A DNA stretch of 64,000 nt from Micromonospora sp. MP36 (GTDB taxonomy: Bacteria > Actinomycetota > Actinomycetes > Mycobacteriales > Micromonosporaceae). The stretch is taken from assembly GCF_008119785.1 (NCBI RefSeq), contig NZ_VSFA01000019.1, forward strand, positions 1 to 64,000, read 5' to 3'. The notes under the pieces are model-generated. The model saw only the letters and a program-made list of their open reading frames with translations. It did not search any database and was not told where the DNA came from. Below are positions 1 to 9,866 of this stretch, in pieces. The position numbers were made by a program, and so were the translations under genes. Each line of letters opens with the position of its first letter. Position 1 is the first letter of the stretch.

Positions 1-51
1 CCCCGCGCCCCGCGCCCCGCGCCCCGCGCCCCGCGCCCCGCGCCCCGCGCC
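1..51. repeat. Tandem heptamer array (ccccgcg)n
   Basis: The window opens with about seven head-to-tail copies of the 7-mer ccccgcg plus two bases, without interruption. The array probably continues upstream of the window. No ORF or recognisable regulatory site accompanies it. It may be a variable simple repeat, and its copy number may differ between assemblies. Confidence 0.95.
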
Positions 52-92
52 AAGATCGTGCCCAACCCAGGAAGTAGTGGCCTCCGACCGCT

Positions 93-151
93 GGGATGGC
101 ACTCGATCCTGGATCGAGTGCCATCCCGGTGCTCGATCCAGGATCGAGCAC
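93..151. repeat. Two adjacent related palindromes
   Basis: Positions 93-127 form a perfect inverted repeat with 17-bp arms and a single central base (arm gggatggcactcgatcc). Two bases on, 129-151 form a second perfect palindrome with 11-bp arms and one central base (arm gtgctcgatcc). The two share the core ctcgatcc-N-ggatcgag. No gene lies in 1-311, so this is either a 3-prime hairpin pair for something upstream or an intergenic repeat unit. Such a tiny loop would extrude poorly in RNA, so a DNA-level role (protein site or repeat element) is possible. Confidence 0.85.
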
Positions 152-263
152 GATCCCGCGGTGCGCAGGGCACGGGTCGGCGGGGACCCGGCGGGGTAAG
201 CACCTACGGGTGCGGGGGCGGGCGATCCTCCTCGGGGCCGAGGGCGGGCCCCGCACCCGTTCC

Positions 264-304
264 TAGCGTGGAATCAGCGCGGCGGATCCGCCGCAGAGTG
301 GGAG
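264..304 (+). promoter_or_regulatory. Likely promoter and RBS of the PspC gene
   Basis: A TAGCGT -10-like hexamer lies at 264-269; the same hexamer precedes other genes in this window. A GGAG Shine-Dalgarno sits at 301-304, 7 nt before the ATG at 312. A short palindrome around ggcggatccgcc lies between them. No good -35 is visible. Confidence 0.45.
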
Positions 305-311
305 TACGACG

Positions 312-521
312 ATGAGTCGCAAACTGGTCCGGCCCCGCCAGGGGCGCATGCTCGCGGGTGTCTGCGCCGGCCTGGCGCAGCGGTTCGGCCTGTCGGCCGG
401 GTTCGTCCGGCTGCTGTTCCTGCTGTCCCTGCTGCTGCCCGGCACCCAGTTGATCATCTACCTGATCCTCTGGATCCTCATGCCCAACGAGGACCGCTAC
501 CTCGCCCCCACCCACCACTGA
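312..521 (+). CDS. PspC-domain small membrane protein
   Basis: This 69-residue protein is essentially one PspC domain. It has a basic N-terminus (residues 1-12), the motif MLAGVCAGLAQRFGL (about 13-27), and one hydrophobic segment of about 30 residues ending at ILMPNED. PspC proteins are inner-membrane stress or envelope-associated proteins related to phage-shock regulation. Stand-alone short versions are common in actinobacteria and their role is mostly unknown. The ATG is supported by GGAG 7 nt upstream. No other psp gene is nearby. Confidence 0.85.
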   Translation: MSRKLVRPRQGRMLAGVCAGLAQRFGLSAGFVRLLFLLSLLLPGTQLIIYLILWILMPNEDRYLAPTHH

Positions 522-632
522 CACTCCGCGCGCGCCCCGACACCGTCGGGCCGGCCGCTTTCCCCGCCCGGCCGCCCGCCGGAGCCTGCCACCCGCCGGA
601 GGCCAGCCGCCCGCCGGGCGGGACAGCGCCCG

Positions 633-659
633 GCCAGCAACATCGGGGAAGTTGCTGGC
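633..659. terminator. Hairpin downstream of the PspC gene
   Basis: Arms gccagcaac (633-641) and gttgctggc (651-659) pair perfectly around a 9-nt loop. A further AGCAACCTCCCCG just downstream could alternatively pair with the loop-side CGGGGAAGTTGCT. It is probably a transcription terminator of the + strand gene ending at 521. The rest of 522-760 shows only GC-rich sequence, with the unit GGACAGGCGACAGC repeated twice. Confidence 0.5.
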
Positions 660-760
660 TCCGCCGCGCCTGAAGCAGCAACCTCCCCGAACCAGCCGCC
701 TCGCGCGGCGCGGGAAGGGACAGGCGACAGCGCGGCGCGGGCCTGGACAGGCGACAGCAC

Positions 761-791
761 GGCGCCCGCCCCGGATCTCGGGGCGGGCGCC
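761..791. terminator. Strong GC hairpin at the 3-prime end of the DUF4230 gene
   Basis: Arms ggcgcccgccccg (761-773) and its exact complement (779-791) form a perfect 13-bp stem with loop gatct. It lies 17 bp beyond the minus-strand stop codon at 809, where an intrinsic terminator is expected. There is no U-run, as is common in GC-rich actinomycetes. Confidence 0.7.
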
Positions 792-808
792 GGGTGCGTC
801 GAAGGGGA

Positions 809-1573
809 TCAGGGAGCGGTGTAGGTGACCGTGATCTTCTGGTAGCCGAGGGAGCGGAGCAGGCCCTCCAGCATCTTGCGGGTGTTCTCCTCGGCCCGTG
901 CGGTGAGCCCGCTGTCCCGGGCGGCGGCGGTGATCCGGTCCTCGGCCAGCCGGTAGACCTGCTGCTGCCGGTTGGGGTTGCCGGCCACCAGGTCGTTGAG
1001 CCGGTTGATCAGGCCGCGCTCCTCGGCGAAGACGTAGCTCTTCTCCAGGTCGAGGTTGGTCTCCCCGAGCTGCGGCGCGGGCAGCTTGATCTCCACGGAC
1101 TTCTTGTCGGCCGACTCCACGATCGCCCCGTCGGCGATCTTCGAGAAGTCCACGTACGCCTCGACCCGGCCGGCCCCGACGAACAGGGTCCGCTCGTTGA
1201 GCAGGAAGTCCGGCACGTTCCTCCGGTCGTTCTGGAGGTCGACCACCACCTGGAAGTCGCCCTCGGCGGCGACGTAGCGGCTGAGGTCCCGGATCGACTT
1301 GAGCAGCGGCGGCTGGCTGCGGTCGGTCTGCTCCTTGGCGAACGGGTTGCGGAACTCCGGCAGGATCCCGGTGGCCTGCACGCCGAGCAGCACCACCACG
1401 GCCAGCGCGGCCGCGCCGAGCACCCAGAGCAGGCCGCGGGCCGGGCCACCCGCCGACGGCGGGGCACCCGGCGCGGGGTCGGGTGTGCCGTCCGACCGGG
1501 CCCGCAGAGCATCGCCGGTCGGGTATTCCGGGAACTCCCTGGTGGGCTCGTTGGTCTCACCGTCGCGGGCCAT
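809..1573 (-). CDS. DUF4230 membrane-anchored protein
   Basis: The protein has about 254 residues: a hydrophilic Pro/Ala-rich N-terminus, one transmembrane segment near residues 48-68 (GLLWVLGAAALAVVVLL), then an extracytoplasmic DUF4230 domain to the end. The domain is recognisable from the conserved run around VVVDLQNDRRNVPDFL, the stretch FVGAGRVEAYVDF, and a C-terminal GYQKITVTY. DUF4230 has no known activity. ATG at 1573 is preferred; GTG at 1582 is possible. The gene is apparently monocistronic, separated by 90 bp from the acyl-CoA dehydrogenase on the same strand. Confidence 0.8.
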   Translation of the reverse strand: MARDGETNEPTREFPEYPTGDALRARSDGTPDPAPGAPPSAGGPARGLLWVLGAAALAVVVLLGVQATGILPEFRNPFAKEQTDRSQPPLLKSIRDLSRYVAAEGDFQVVVDLQNDRRNVPDFLLNERTLFVGAGRVEAYVDFSKIADGAIVESADKKSVEIKLPAPQLGETNLDLEKSYVFAEERGLINRLNDLVAGNPNRQQQVYRLAEDRITAAARDSGLTARAEENTRKMLEGLLRSLGYQKITVTYTAP

Positions 1574-1672
1574 CGCCCTCACCGTCCTTGTCAGACAAAG
1601 CGCCTGAAGATGACGGTAAGGCCCCGGTACGATACCCGCTCGCCGAGCCGGGGCGGAGGCGAGAACCGCAGG

Positions 1673-2836
1673 TCAGGCGAACGCGGAGAGCCCGGTCAGC
1701 CGCTGCCCGATGACCAGCTGGTGGATCTCCGAGGTGCCCTCGTAGGTCAGCACGCTCTCCAGGTTGTTGGCGTGCCGCATGACCGGGTACTCGCCGGAGA
1801 TCCCATTGGCGCCGAGGATGGTGCGGCACTGCCGGGCGATCGCCAGGGCCTCCCGGACGTTGTTCAGCTTGCCCACGCTGACCTGCTCGGGGCGGAGCTT
1901 CCCGGCGTCGGCGAGCCGGCCCAGGTGCAGCGCCAGCAGCAGCCCCTTGTTCCACTCGACGGCCATGTCGGCGAGCTTGGCCTGGGTGAGCTGGAAGCCG
2001 GCCAGCGGCCGGCCGAACTGGGTCCGGGTGGTCGCGTACGACAGGGCGGTCTCCAGGCACTCGCGGGCCGCGCCGAGCGCCCCCCACACGATGCCGTGCC
2101 GGGCCTCGGTGAGGCAGCTCAGCGGCGCCTTCAACCCGACCGCCTCGGGCAGCCGGGCGTCCGCCGGAAGCCGGACGTCGTCGAGGACGACCTCCCCGGT
2201 CAGCGACGCGCGCAGCGACATCTTGTGCCGGATCTCGCGCGCCGTCACCCCGGGCGTGTCCATCGGTACGGCGAAGCCGCGTACCCCGTCGTCGGTACGC
2301 GCCCAGATCACCCCGACATCGGCGATCGGCGCGTTGGTGATCCACATCTTGGTGCCGGTCAGGATCCAGTCGTCGCCGTCCCGGCGGGCCCGGGTGGCCA
2401 TCGAGGCCGGGTCGGAGCCGTGGTCCGGCTCGGTCAGCCCGAAGCAGCCGATCGCCTCGCCGGCCGCCATCGCCGGCAGCCAACGCTGCTTCTGCTCCTC
2501 GCTGCCGTAGCGCCAGATGGCGTACATGGCCAGCGAACCCTGCACCGAGACCAGCGAGCGGACGCCCGAGTCGCCGGCCTCCAGCTCCAGGCAGGCCAGC
2601 CCGTACGCGACGGCCGACGCGCCGGCGCAGCCGTACCCGGGCAGGTGCATGCCGAGCAGGCCGAGCTTGCCGAACTCGCGCGCCAGCTCGCGGGCCGGCA
2701 CCTGGCCGTCCTCGTACCAGCCGGCGACGTGCGGGCGTACCCGGTCGTCCACGAGCTGGCGCACGACGGCGCGGATCTGCCGCTCCTCGTCACCGAGGGA
2801 CGCGTCGATGTCCAGCAGGTCGAGGGGTGCGCTCAT
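1673..2836 (-). CDS. Acyl-CoA dehydrogenase, glutaryl-CoA dehydrogenase-like
   Basis: This 387-residue flavoprotein of the acyl-CoA dehydrogenase family oxidises an acyl-CoA thioester with FAD and passes electrons to ETF. The signature FGLTEPDHGSDPASM and the C-terminal YEGTSEIHQLVIGQ, which carries the catalytic-base glutamate, are closest in pattern to glutaryl-CoA dehydrogenases (lysine/tryptophan degradation). No other glutarate genes are nearby, so the substrate is inferred. ATG 2836 has AAGGTGG 5 nt upstream; an in-frame GTG three codons earlier is a weaker start. Confidence 0.85.
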   Translation of the reverse strand: MSAPLDLLDIDASLGDEERQIRAVVRQLVDDRVRPHVAGWYEDGQVPARELAREFGKLGLLGMHLPGYGCAGASAVAYGLACLELEAGDSGVRSLVSVQGSLAMYAIWRYGSEEQKQRWLPAMAAGEAIGCFGLTEPDHGSDPASMATRARRDGDDWILTGTKMWITNAPIADVGVIWARTDDGVRGFAVPMDTPGVTAREIRHKMSLRASLTGEVVLDDVRLPADARLPEAVGLKAPLSCLTEARHGIVWGALGAARECLETALSYATTRTQFGRPLAGFQLTQAKLADMAVEWNKGLLLALHLGRLADAGKLRPEQVSVGKLNNVREALAIARQCRTILGANGISGEYPVMRHANNLESVLTYEGTSEIHQLVIGQRLTGLSAFA

Positions 2837-2868
2837 GGCCGCCACCTTAACGAAGACTCAGGGAGAGG

Positions 2869-3174
2869 TCACTCGCCCTGCGGGCTGAGCACCAGCACCC
2901 GGGCGTGGATCTGGTTGCGCTGCTGGAGCGCCGCGCGCAGCGCCCGGTGCAGGCCGTCCTCCAGGTAGAGGCCGCCGTTCCACTGCACCACGTGCGGGAA
3001 GAGGTCGCCGTAGAAGGTGGAGTCCTCGGCGAGGAGCTTGTCCAGCGCCAGCTCCCGCTTGGTGGTGATGAGCTGGTCCAGCCGCAGCGGACGCGGTGGG
3101 ATCTCCGCCCACTGCTTGAGCGTGAGGTTGTGCTCTGGGTAGGGACGCCCGTCCCGGACCGCTCTGAAGATCAC
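2869..3174 (-). CDS. Conserved small actinobacterial protein, ParB-like motif
   Basis: This 101-residue protein has no recognised enzymatic domain. The central run ALDKLLAEDSTFYGDLFPH and the following LYLEDGLHRALRAALQQR look like the DGxHRALAA motif of ParB/Srx-like nucleotide-binding folds. The length and motif match a conserved, uncharacterised actinobacterial family. The GTG start has GGGGAG 6 nt upstream. It lies 32 bp upstream of the acyl-CoA dehydrogenase on the same strand and may share its transcript. Function unknown. Confidence 0.7.
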   Translation of the reverse strand: MIFRAVRDGRPYPEHNLTLKQWAEIPPRPLRLDQLITTKRELALDKLLAEDSTFYGDLFPHVVQWNGGLYLEDGLHRALRAALQQRNQIHARVLVLSPQGE

Positions 3175-3351
3175 GGCACGCTCCCCTCCCCCAAGGCCGG
3201 GCCCGCCCCGACGCCCCGCCGATCACAGCGGGCGCTCCGGGGCAGCTGATGATGTCCGTGCCAGCCTAGCGGCACCCGCCACACCGCGTTTTACTCCCTC
3301 ATGTCGGGTTCCACCCCGCCGACACCCCGGGGCCGGACCGGGCGAACCAGC

Positions 3352-3954
3352 TCAGCTCCAGCGGCCGCGCCGGACCACCTCGTCCATCGGCCGCCGCCCC
3401 CGACGCAGCGACGGTGACCGGTGGTCGGGCGCCCGGTAACCGATCGTGATCGCGCCGATCGGCTGATAGTCGTCCGGCACCCCGAACGCCTCCCGGTACG
3501 CCCCGAGCCGCTGCGGCGGGATGCCGAAGAAGCACGCCCCCAGCCCCTCGTCCACGGCGGTGAGCAGCATCAGCAGCGCGGCGAACCCGGTGTCCACGTA
3601 CCAGTAGGGCACCGGCCAGCGGTCCTCGGCGCGATCCGCCCAGCCCTTGTCCGGCTCGGTGTACCGGTCCAGATAGGCGGAGCGGTTGGCGTGCGGCACC
3701 ACGATCAGCGGGGCCCGGCGCATCCCGGCCAGCCAGCGTTCCCGGCCGCCGCTACCCGGGGTGGCCGCCGCCCAGAACCGCTCCCGGTCCGCCGGTTCCT
3801 CCAGCACCAGGAAGCCCCAGCCCTGGGCGAAACCGGCCGAGGGCGCCCGGATCGCGTGTTCCAGCAGCCGGTCCACCACCTCCGGCGGGACCGGCCGGTC
3901 CGGGTCGTAGTTGCGGACCATCCGGCGGCGCCGGACGACGTCGGCGAACTCCAT
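3352..3954 (-). CDS. Nitroreductase-family FMN oxidoreductase
   Basis: About 200 residues. The N-terminus MEFADVVRRRRMVRNYDPDRPV is a typical nitroreductase start: the Arg-rich helix followed by R-x-Y/F binds FMN. It continues with RAPSAGFAQGW and ends with a GAITIGYRAPD-like strand. These enzymes reduce nitro groups, quinones or flavins with NAD(P)H; the substrate here is unknown. ATG 3954 is 2 nt from the TGA of the aldose epimerase gene upstream on the same strand, so the two form an operon. In-frame sequence further upstream lies inside the epimerase gene and is not used. Confidence 0.85.
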   Translation of the reverse strand: MEFADVVRRRRMVRNYDPDRPVPPEVVDRLLEHAIRAPSAGFAQGWGFLVLEEPADRERFWAAATPGSGGRERWLAGMRRAPLIVVPHANRSAYLDRYTEPDKGWADRAEDRWPVPYWYVDTGFAALLMLLTAVDEGLGACFFGIPPQRLGAYREAFGVPDDYQPIGAITIGYRAPDHRSPSLRRGRRPMDEVVRRGRWS

Positions 3955-3956
3955 GC

Positions 3957-4886
3957 TCAGGCCCCGGGCCGGACGCCCCAGGCACCCCGCCAGGTGTCGC
4001 CGGGAGCCAGCGCGATCAGGTCCCGCCCCGAGCGGAACGCGTCCGGCGGGCAGGTCATCGGCTCGATCGCCACCGACCGGCGCCGCCGCTCGCCGCTGAG
4101 CGTGTCCCCGGTGAAGACCTGCCACCAGCCGAACTCGCGGTCCGCCCAGACCTGCAGCCTGGCCGCGTCATCAGGCGCGGCGAGGCTCACCGCCGAGCCG
4201 CCGTCGGCGTCCCGGACGACGTCACCGAAGGTCACGTCGAGCACCGCGTCACCGATCGGGCGGGGCTCGGTGAAGTCGTACTCCGTGCCGGCCACCGGGG
4301 TCACCCCGATGGGCAGCAGCCGGCTGTCCACCATCACCCGGGTACGCGCCGGCACCCGCAGCGACGCCTCCGCCACGGCGGTCTTGGGGAGGCGCAGGTA
4401 GGGGTGCACCGAGAAGCCGACCGGCGCCGCCTCGCCGGCCAGGTTCGTCACCTCGTGCTCGGCCCGCAGCCCGTCCGCCCCGACCCGCCACCGGGTACGC
4501 AGCCGCAGCGGCCACGGGTAGCCGGGGCGCGCCGGCAGGTCGTACCCGACCGTGACGCTGTCGTCCGCGCGCTCGACCAGGTGCCAGGACACCCAGTTGA
4601 CCAGGCCGTGGATGGCGTTGTTGCGGCTCGGCTCGCTCACGTCGAGCTGCAACGACCGCTCGCCGAAGGTGTACGCGCCGTCCCGGATCCGGTTCGGCCA
4701 CGGGGCCAGCACCTGCCCGGCCCCGCCGGGGCAGAGCTCGTCCGCCGCGTACCCGTCGAGGTGGTCCACCCCGTCGTGCCGGTACGCCCGCAGCCCGCCA
4801 CCCACCTCGACGACGACCGCCTCGTGACCGTCGGCGGCGATGGTCCACTGTGCCCCCGACGGTGACTGCCCTACCCCGTTCCCCAT
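3957..4886 (-). CDS. Aldose 1-epimerase family protein
   Basis: A 309-residue mutarotase-fold protein. The expected catalytic residues are visible: the first histidine in NNAIHGLVNW, the second in SVHPYLRL, and the base glutamate in SVAIEPMTCPPDAF. These enzymes interconvert alpha and beta anomers of sugars. ATG 4886 is the first plausible start after the hairpin at 4910-4955. It is immediately followed by the nitroreductase gene with no meaningful gap. Confidence 0.88.
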   Translation of the reverse strand: MGNGVGQSPSGAQWTIAADGHEAVVVEVGGGLRAYRHDGVDHLDGYAADELCPGGAGQVLAPWPNRIRDGAYTFGERSLQLDVSEPSRNNAIHGLVNWVSWHLVERADDSVTVGYDLPARPGYPWPLRLRTRWRVGADGLRAEHEVTNLAGEAAPVGFSVHPYLRLPKTAVAEASLRVPARTRVMVDSRLLPIGVTPVAGTEYDFTEPRPIGDAVLDVTFGDVVRDADGGSAVSLAAPDDAARLQVWADREFGWWQVFTGDTLSGERRRRSVAIEPMTCPPDAFRSGRDLIALAPGDTWRGAWGVRPGA

Positions 4887-4909
4887 GCCGCCGACCCTAG
4901 TCGATGCGA

Positions 4910-4955
4910 GGAAGGGCCCCCGGTCAACGCCTGCGGCCGCGGAGGGCATCCTTCC
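4910..4955. terminator. Imperfect inverted repeat after the MFS gene (GGAAGGGCCCC family)
   Basis: GGAAGGGCCCCC (4910-4921) and the partly complementary ggagggcatccttcc (4941-4955) flank a GC-rich loop. It lies between the stop of the minus-strand MFS gene (4996) and the next minus-strand start (4886). It resembles the hairpins at 13255-13292 and 47469-47512 and is probably a transcription terminator. Confidence 0.55.
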
Positions 4956-4995
4956 CGACACCTGGGCCGCGGCACCAGGCCGGCGTACGACGGGG

Positions 4996-6294
4996 TCAGC
5001 TGCGGTCGGACGCCGTGGTGGCGGCGCGATAGCGGAGCAGGGCCGGGAAGGCCACCACCAGCACCACGGCGAGGACGGCCGAGACGAGGCCACCGCCCAC
5101 CCAGGCGACGCCGGCGCCGAAGCCGGCGGCCATCGTGCCGGCCCGCAGGTCGCCCAGGCGCGGGCCACCGGCGACCACCACGGTGTTCACGCCCTGGAGC
5201 CGGCCGCGCATCCGGTCCGGCGCGTAGACCAGCAGCATCGACTGCCGCAGCACCGAGCTGACCAGGTCGGCGGCCCCGGCCAGACCGAGCAGCAGCACCA
5301 CCAGCCAGAGTTGGCGGGCCAGCCCGGCCAGGGCGATCGCGACGCCCCAGCCCACCACGGCCAGCACCAGCGCCAACCCCTGCCGGCGCAGCCGGCCGAT
5401 CCAGCCGGAGGTCAGGCCACCCAGCATCGCGCCGATGGCGATGGCGCTGTAGAGCCAGCCGACCGCGCCGCCGCCACCGAGCCGCTCCTGCGCCACCTCG
5501 GGGAAGAGCGCCCGGGGCATGGCCAGGACCATCGCGATCAGGTCGATGGCGAACGACAGCAGCAGCACCGGCGTGGTGGCCAGGTAGCGGAAGCCGTCGA
5601 CGATGCTGGCCAGTCCCGCCTTCCGCGGCGTGCCGTCGCCGTCCGGGTCCGGCTCGGGCGGCATCGCCGGCAGGCGCAGGGTGGCCCAGAGCGAGACGGT
5701 GAACAGCAGCCCGTCCACCGCGTACGCGATCGGCAACCCGACGTCGATCCGCCAGCTGGCGAAGATCAGGCCGGCGGTGAGCGGCCCGAAGACCGAGGCC
5801 GCGGTGAAGGTGGTGAAGTTCAGCGTGCTGGCCGCCGGGACCAGCTCGGCCGGCACCAGGCGCGGCAGGATCGCGCTGCGGGCCGGTGAGGTGATCGCGA
5901 AGGCGATCGACTGCACCGCCACCAGGGCGAGCAGCAGCGTCGGGCTGCCCACCCGGAACAGCGACTGGAGCAGCAGGCCCAGGGTCGACGCCCAGAGCAG
6001 CCCGCCCGCGGCGAGCAGCACCTGGCGCCGGTCCCGGGCGTCGGCGACCGCGCCGCCCCACAGCCCGAAGACCAGCAACGGCAGGAATCCGGCCACGCCC
6101 AGCAGGCCGACCCAGAACGAGCCGCCGGTCAGGGAGAACATCTCCACCGGTACGGCGACCGCGGTGAACTGGAAGCCGAACATCGCCACGCCGTTGCCGA
6201 GCCACACCCGCCGGTACGCGGGCACCCCCAGCGGGCGCAGGTCGATCGCCCAGCGGCGCGCTCCGCGCGGCCGGGCCTCCTGCACCCCGGTCAC
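4996..6294 (-). CDS. MFS transporter (enterobactin-exporter/MFS_3 type)
   Basis: A 432-residue integral membrane protein with about 12 hydrophobic segments. The N-terminal [20 protein letters not shown], the loop [12 protein letters not shown] after TM2 and the central [11 protein letters not shown] are typical of the MFS_3 family of exporters; the substrate is unknown. The GTG start at 6294 overlaps the TGA of pdxH as GTGA, so the two genes are translationally coupled. A second GTG three codons on is an alternative. Confidence 0.85.
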   Translation of the reverse strand: MTGVQEARPRGARRWAIDLRPLGVPAYRRVWLGNGVAMFGFQFTAVAVPVEMFSLTGGSFWVGLLGVAGFLPLLVFGLWGGAVADARDRRQVLLAAGGLLWASTLGLLLQSLFRVGSPTLLLALVAVQSIAFAITSPARSAILPRLVPAELVPAASTLNFTTFTAASVFGPLTAGLIFASWRIDVGLPIAYAVDGLLFTVSLWATLRLPAMPPEPDPDGDGTPRKAGLASIVDGFRYLATTPVLLLSFAIDLIAMVLAMPRALFPEVAQERLGGGGAVGWLYSAIAIGAMLGGLTSGWIGRLRRQGLALVLAVVGWGVAIALAGLARQLWLVVLLLGLAGAADLVSSVLRQSMLLVYAPDRMRGRLQGVNTVVVAGGPRLGDLRAGTMAAGFGAGVAWVGGGLVSAVLAVVLVVAFPALLRYRAATTASDRS

Positions 6295-6950
6295 GGCGCC
6301 AGCCGCTCGGTGACCCAGTCGCCGCCCTCGGTACGGCGGAACCGCAGCCGGTCGTGCAGCCGGCTGACCCGGCCGTGCCAGAACTCCACCGTCTCCGGCC
6401 GGACCCGCAGCCCGCCCCAGTGCGGTGGCGCGGGGATCGGCTCGACGTCGGCGAACCGTTCCGCCGCCGCCCGGTACGCCACGTCCAGCGCGGCCCGGTC
6501 GGGGACCACCTGCGACTGAGTGCTGGCCCAGGCCCCGAGCTGGGAGCCGCGCGGCCGGCTGGCGAAGTACGCCTCGGTCTCGGCCCGGTCGACCTTCTCC
6601 ACCCGCCCGGTGACCACCACCTGGCGCTGCATCGGGAACCAGGGGAAGACCAGGCTGATCCACGGGTTGGCGGCCGCCTCGGTGCCCTTGCGGGACCCGT
6701 AGTTGGTGTAGAAGACGAAGCCCTCCGGGTCGTACCCCTTGAGCAGGACGGTGCGGGCGCTCGGGCGGCCCGCGGCGTCGGCGGTGGCGACCACCATGGC
6801 GTTCGGCTCCGGAAGCGGGTACGCCACCGCGTCGGCGAACCAGCGGGCGAACTGGGTGTGCCAGTCCGGCGCAAGCTCCGATTCAGAAAGGCCCAGGTCG
6901 GCGGCGTACTCGTTACGCATGCCCGCCGGGGCCGGTGTGTCGCCCGTCAC
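6291..6950 (-). CDS. pdxH: Pyridoxamine 5-prime-phosphate oxidase
   Basis: About 219 residues, the usual PdxH length. It oxidises PNP/PMP to pyridoxal 5-prime-phosphate with FMN. Conserved runs include [23 protein letters not shown]-type N-terminal FMN contacts, the [16 protein letters not shown] signature, and the C-terminal [16 protein letters not shown] with [11 protein letters not shown] 6950 is chosen because GGAAGAC lies directly upstream; ATG 6920 lacks an RBS. It is followed by an overlapping MFS gene and is divergent from citrate synthase. Confidence 0.9.
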   Translation of the reverse strand: MTGDTPAPAGMRNEYAADLGLSESELAPDWHTQFARWFADAVAYPLPEPNAMVVATADAAGRPSARTVLLKGYDPEGFVFYTNYGSRKGTEAAANPWISLVFPWFPMQRQVVVTGRVEKVDRAETEAYFASRPRGSQLGAWASTQSQVVPDRAALDVAYRAAAERFADVEPIPAPPHWGGLRVRPETVEFWHGRVSRLHDRLRFRRTEGGDWVTERLAP

Positions 6951-7192
6951 TCCGTCTTCCCCCTCGTCGGGGCGGCCGCGTCCCCCGACGCTGGCCAGAC
7001 CCCACCGCCCAGTCTGGCCCAGGCCGTGAGCTTGTCCACCCCGGGGGATGTCGCGTGCAGCACAGTCGCAGCGGGTCGCGCACTTGGTTACCGAGCAGGC
7101 AAGATGGCACGAACACATCCCTGAGGGTCGCCTAAGAAGCCGGGCCGGATGAGTCCGTGCGGGGCGCACCGAGCCGGAAGCCAGGAGACGAC

Positions 7193-8299
7193 ATGTCCGA
7201 CTTCAAACCGGGCCTGGAAGGCGTCGTAGCCTTCGAGACCGAGATCGCCGAACCGGACCGCGAGGGCGGGTCGCTGCGCTATCGCGGCGTGGACATCGAG
7301 GATCTGATCGGGCAGGTCTCCTTCGGCAACGTCTGGGCACTGCTGGTCGACGGGCGCTTCGGCCCGGGCCTGCCGCCGGCCGAGCCGTTCCCGGTGCCGG
7401 TGCACTCCGGCGACATCCGCGTCGACGTTCAGTCCGCGGTCGCCATGCTCGCCCCGTACTGGGGCCTCAGCCAGCTGCTCGACATCTCCGACGAGCAGGC
7501 CCGCGAGGACCTGGCCCGGGTGTCGGTCACCGCGCTCTCCTTCGTCGCCCAGTCCGCCCGCGGCCTGGGCCTGCCCGCCGTGCCGCAGAAGGAGATCGAC
7601 AAGGCGGAGACGATCGTCGAGCGCTTCATGAAGCGCTGGCGGGGTGAGCCCGACCCGCGGCACGTCAAGGCCGTCGACGCCTACTTCATCTCGGCCGCCG
7701 AGCACGGCCTGAACGCCTCCACCTTCACCGCCCGGATCGTCGCCTCCACCGGCGCAGACGCCGCGGCCTGCATCTCCTCCGGCATCGGCGCGCTCTCCGG
7801 CCCGCTGCACGGCGGCGCGCCGTCGCGGGTGCTCAGCATGCTGGAGGCGGTCGAGCGCAGCGGCGACGCCGAGGGGTACGTCAAGGGCGTCCTCGACCGG
7901 GGCGAGCGGCTGATGGGCTTCGGCCACCGGGTCTACCGGGCCGAGGACCCGCGCGCCCGGGTGCTCCGGCGCACCGCCAAGGAGCTGGGTGCGCCCCGCT
8001 TCGAGGTCGCCGAGGCGCTGGAGAAGGCCGCCCTGGCCGAGCTCCAGGCCCGCCGGCCGGACCGAGTGCTCGCCACCAACGTCGAGTTCTGGTCGGCCGT
8101 GGTGCTGGACTTCGCCGAGGTGCCGGCGCACATGTTCACCTCGATGTTCACCTGTGCCCGGATGGGCGGTTGGTCCGCGCACATCCTCGAGCAGAAGAAG
8201 CTGCAGCGGCTGGTCCGCCCGTCGGCCCGGTACGTCGGCCACGGCCCGCGCAAGCCGCAGGAGGTCGAGGGCTGGGACGCCATCCCGCACGGCGTCTGA
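7193..8299 (+). CDS. citA: Citrate synthase 2 (CitA type)
   Basis: A 368-residue citrate synthase condensing acetyl-CoA with oxaloacetate. Active-site elements are present: histidine in [11 protein letters not shown], histidine in MGFGHRVYR, and aspartate in [13 protein letters not shown]. The short N-terminus and overall length match the actinobacterial second citrate synthase rather than the 430-residue GltA. ATG 7193 has AGGAGA 4 nt upstream. It is divergent from pdxH across a 240-bp region with no other visible gene. Confidence 0.88.
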   Translation: MSDFKPGLEGVVAFETEIAEPDREGGSLRYRGVDIEDLIGQVSFGNVWALLVDGRFGPGLPPAEPFPVPVHSGDIRVDVQSAVAMLAPYWGLSQLLDISDEQAREDLARVSVTALSFVAQSARGLGLPAVPQKEIDKAETIVERFMKRWRGEPDPRHVKAVDAYFISAAEHGLNASTFTARIVASTGADAAACISSGIGALSGPLHGGAPSRVLSMLEAVERSGDAEGYVKGVLDRGERLMGFGHRVYRAEDPRARVLRRTAKELGAPRFEVAEALEKAALAELQARRPDRVLATNVEFWSAVVLDFAEVPAHMFTSMFTCARMGGWSAHILEQKKLQRLVRPSARYVGHGPRKPQEVEGWDAIPHGV

Positions 8300-8313
8300 T
8301 CCCGCGTACCCCT

Positions 8314-8348
8314 CGAAGGGCCTCGTCCGGCGCGGACGGGGCCCTTCG
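8314..8348. terminator. Terminator hairpin of citA
   Basis: Arms cgaagggcctcgtccg (8314-8329) and cggacggggcccttcg (8333-8348) pair over 16 bp with one G-U-type mismatch and a 3-nt loop, 15 bp after the citA stop. Confidence 0.8.
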
Positions 8349-8507
8349 CGCATCGCTGTGGCGCATCCCTCACCGCCGGGTGTGGGACCAGCCGCCGGGC
8401 CCGGTGGTCCGGGTGGGAGGATGAAGGCCGGCAGTGCCGCCGGACCGGGTTCGGATCCCGGCTCCCCGCGCGCCCCCGCGCGGCCGTCGTCGGTCCGCGC
8501 CCGCTGA

Positions 8508-9677
<1,170 letters not shown>

Positions 9678-9692
9678 TCACCTGGTGACGCT

Positions 9693-9722
9693 GGGTGGCC
9701 GTCGACGCCCCGACGGCCACCC
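9693..9722. terminator. Terminator hairpin of serC
   Basis: Arms gggtggccgtcg (9693-9704) and its exact complement (9711-9722) with a 6-nt loop, 16 bp after the serC stop. Confidence 0.85.
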
Positions 9723-9866
9723 ACCGTGATCATCGCCGCAGGTCAGTCGCGACATGCCGGGGTGTCGCATCCCCCACCTTCGGGTAGATGAGCGTACGGT
9801 GGTGCGAGACGCCCGGGTGGCCGGCTCGTGGCGTGACGGCCAGCGAAGCGGGACGGAGGCAAGCAC

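Noticed and set aside
1-51. Heptamer array as a CRISPR
   Set aside because: The units are contiguous with no spacers and only 7 bp long.
794-2968. A 724-codon open frame on the + strand
   Set aside because: It is antisense to the DUF4230 and acyl-CoA dehydrogenase genes, has low-complexity Arg/Gly/Val composition and no domain; a GC-rich shadow frame.
4840-5889. Long + strand open frame rich in Gln, His and Gly
   Set aside because: It is antisense to the MFS transporter, and similar Gln/His-rich shadows appear opposite most membrane-protein genes here.
8441-8465. Stem-loop ccggg-ttcggat-cccgg resembling a tRNA T-arm
   Set aside because: The loop lacks the required A at position 58, and no acceptor, D or anticodon stems can be drawn around it.
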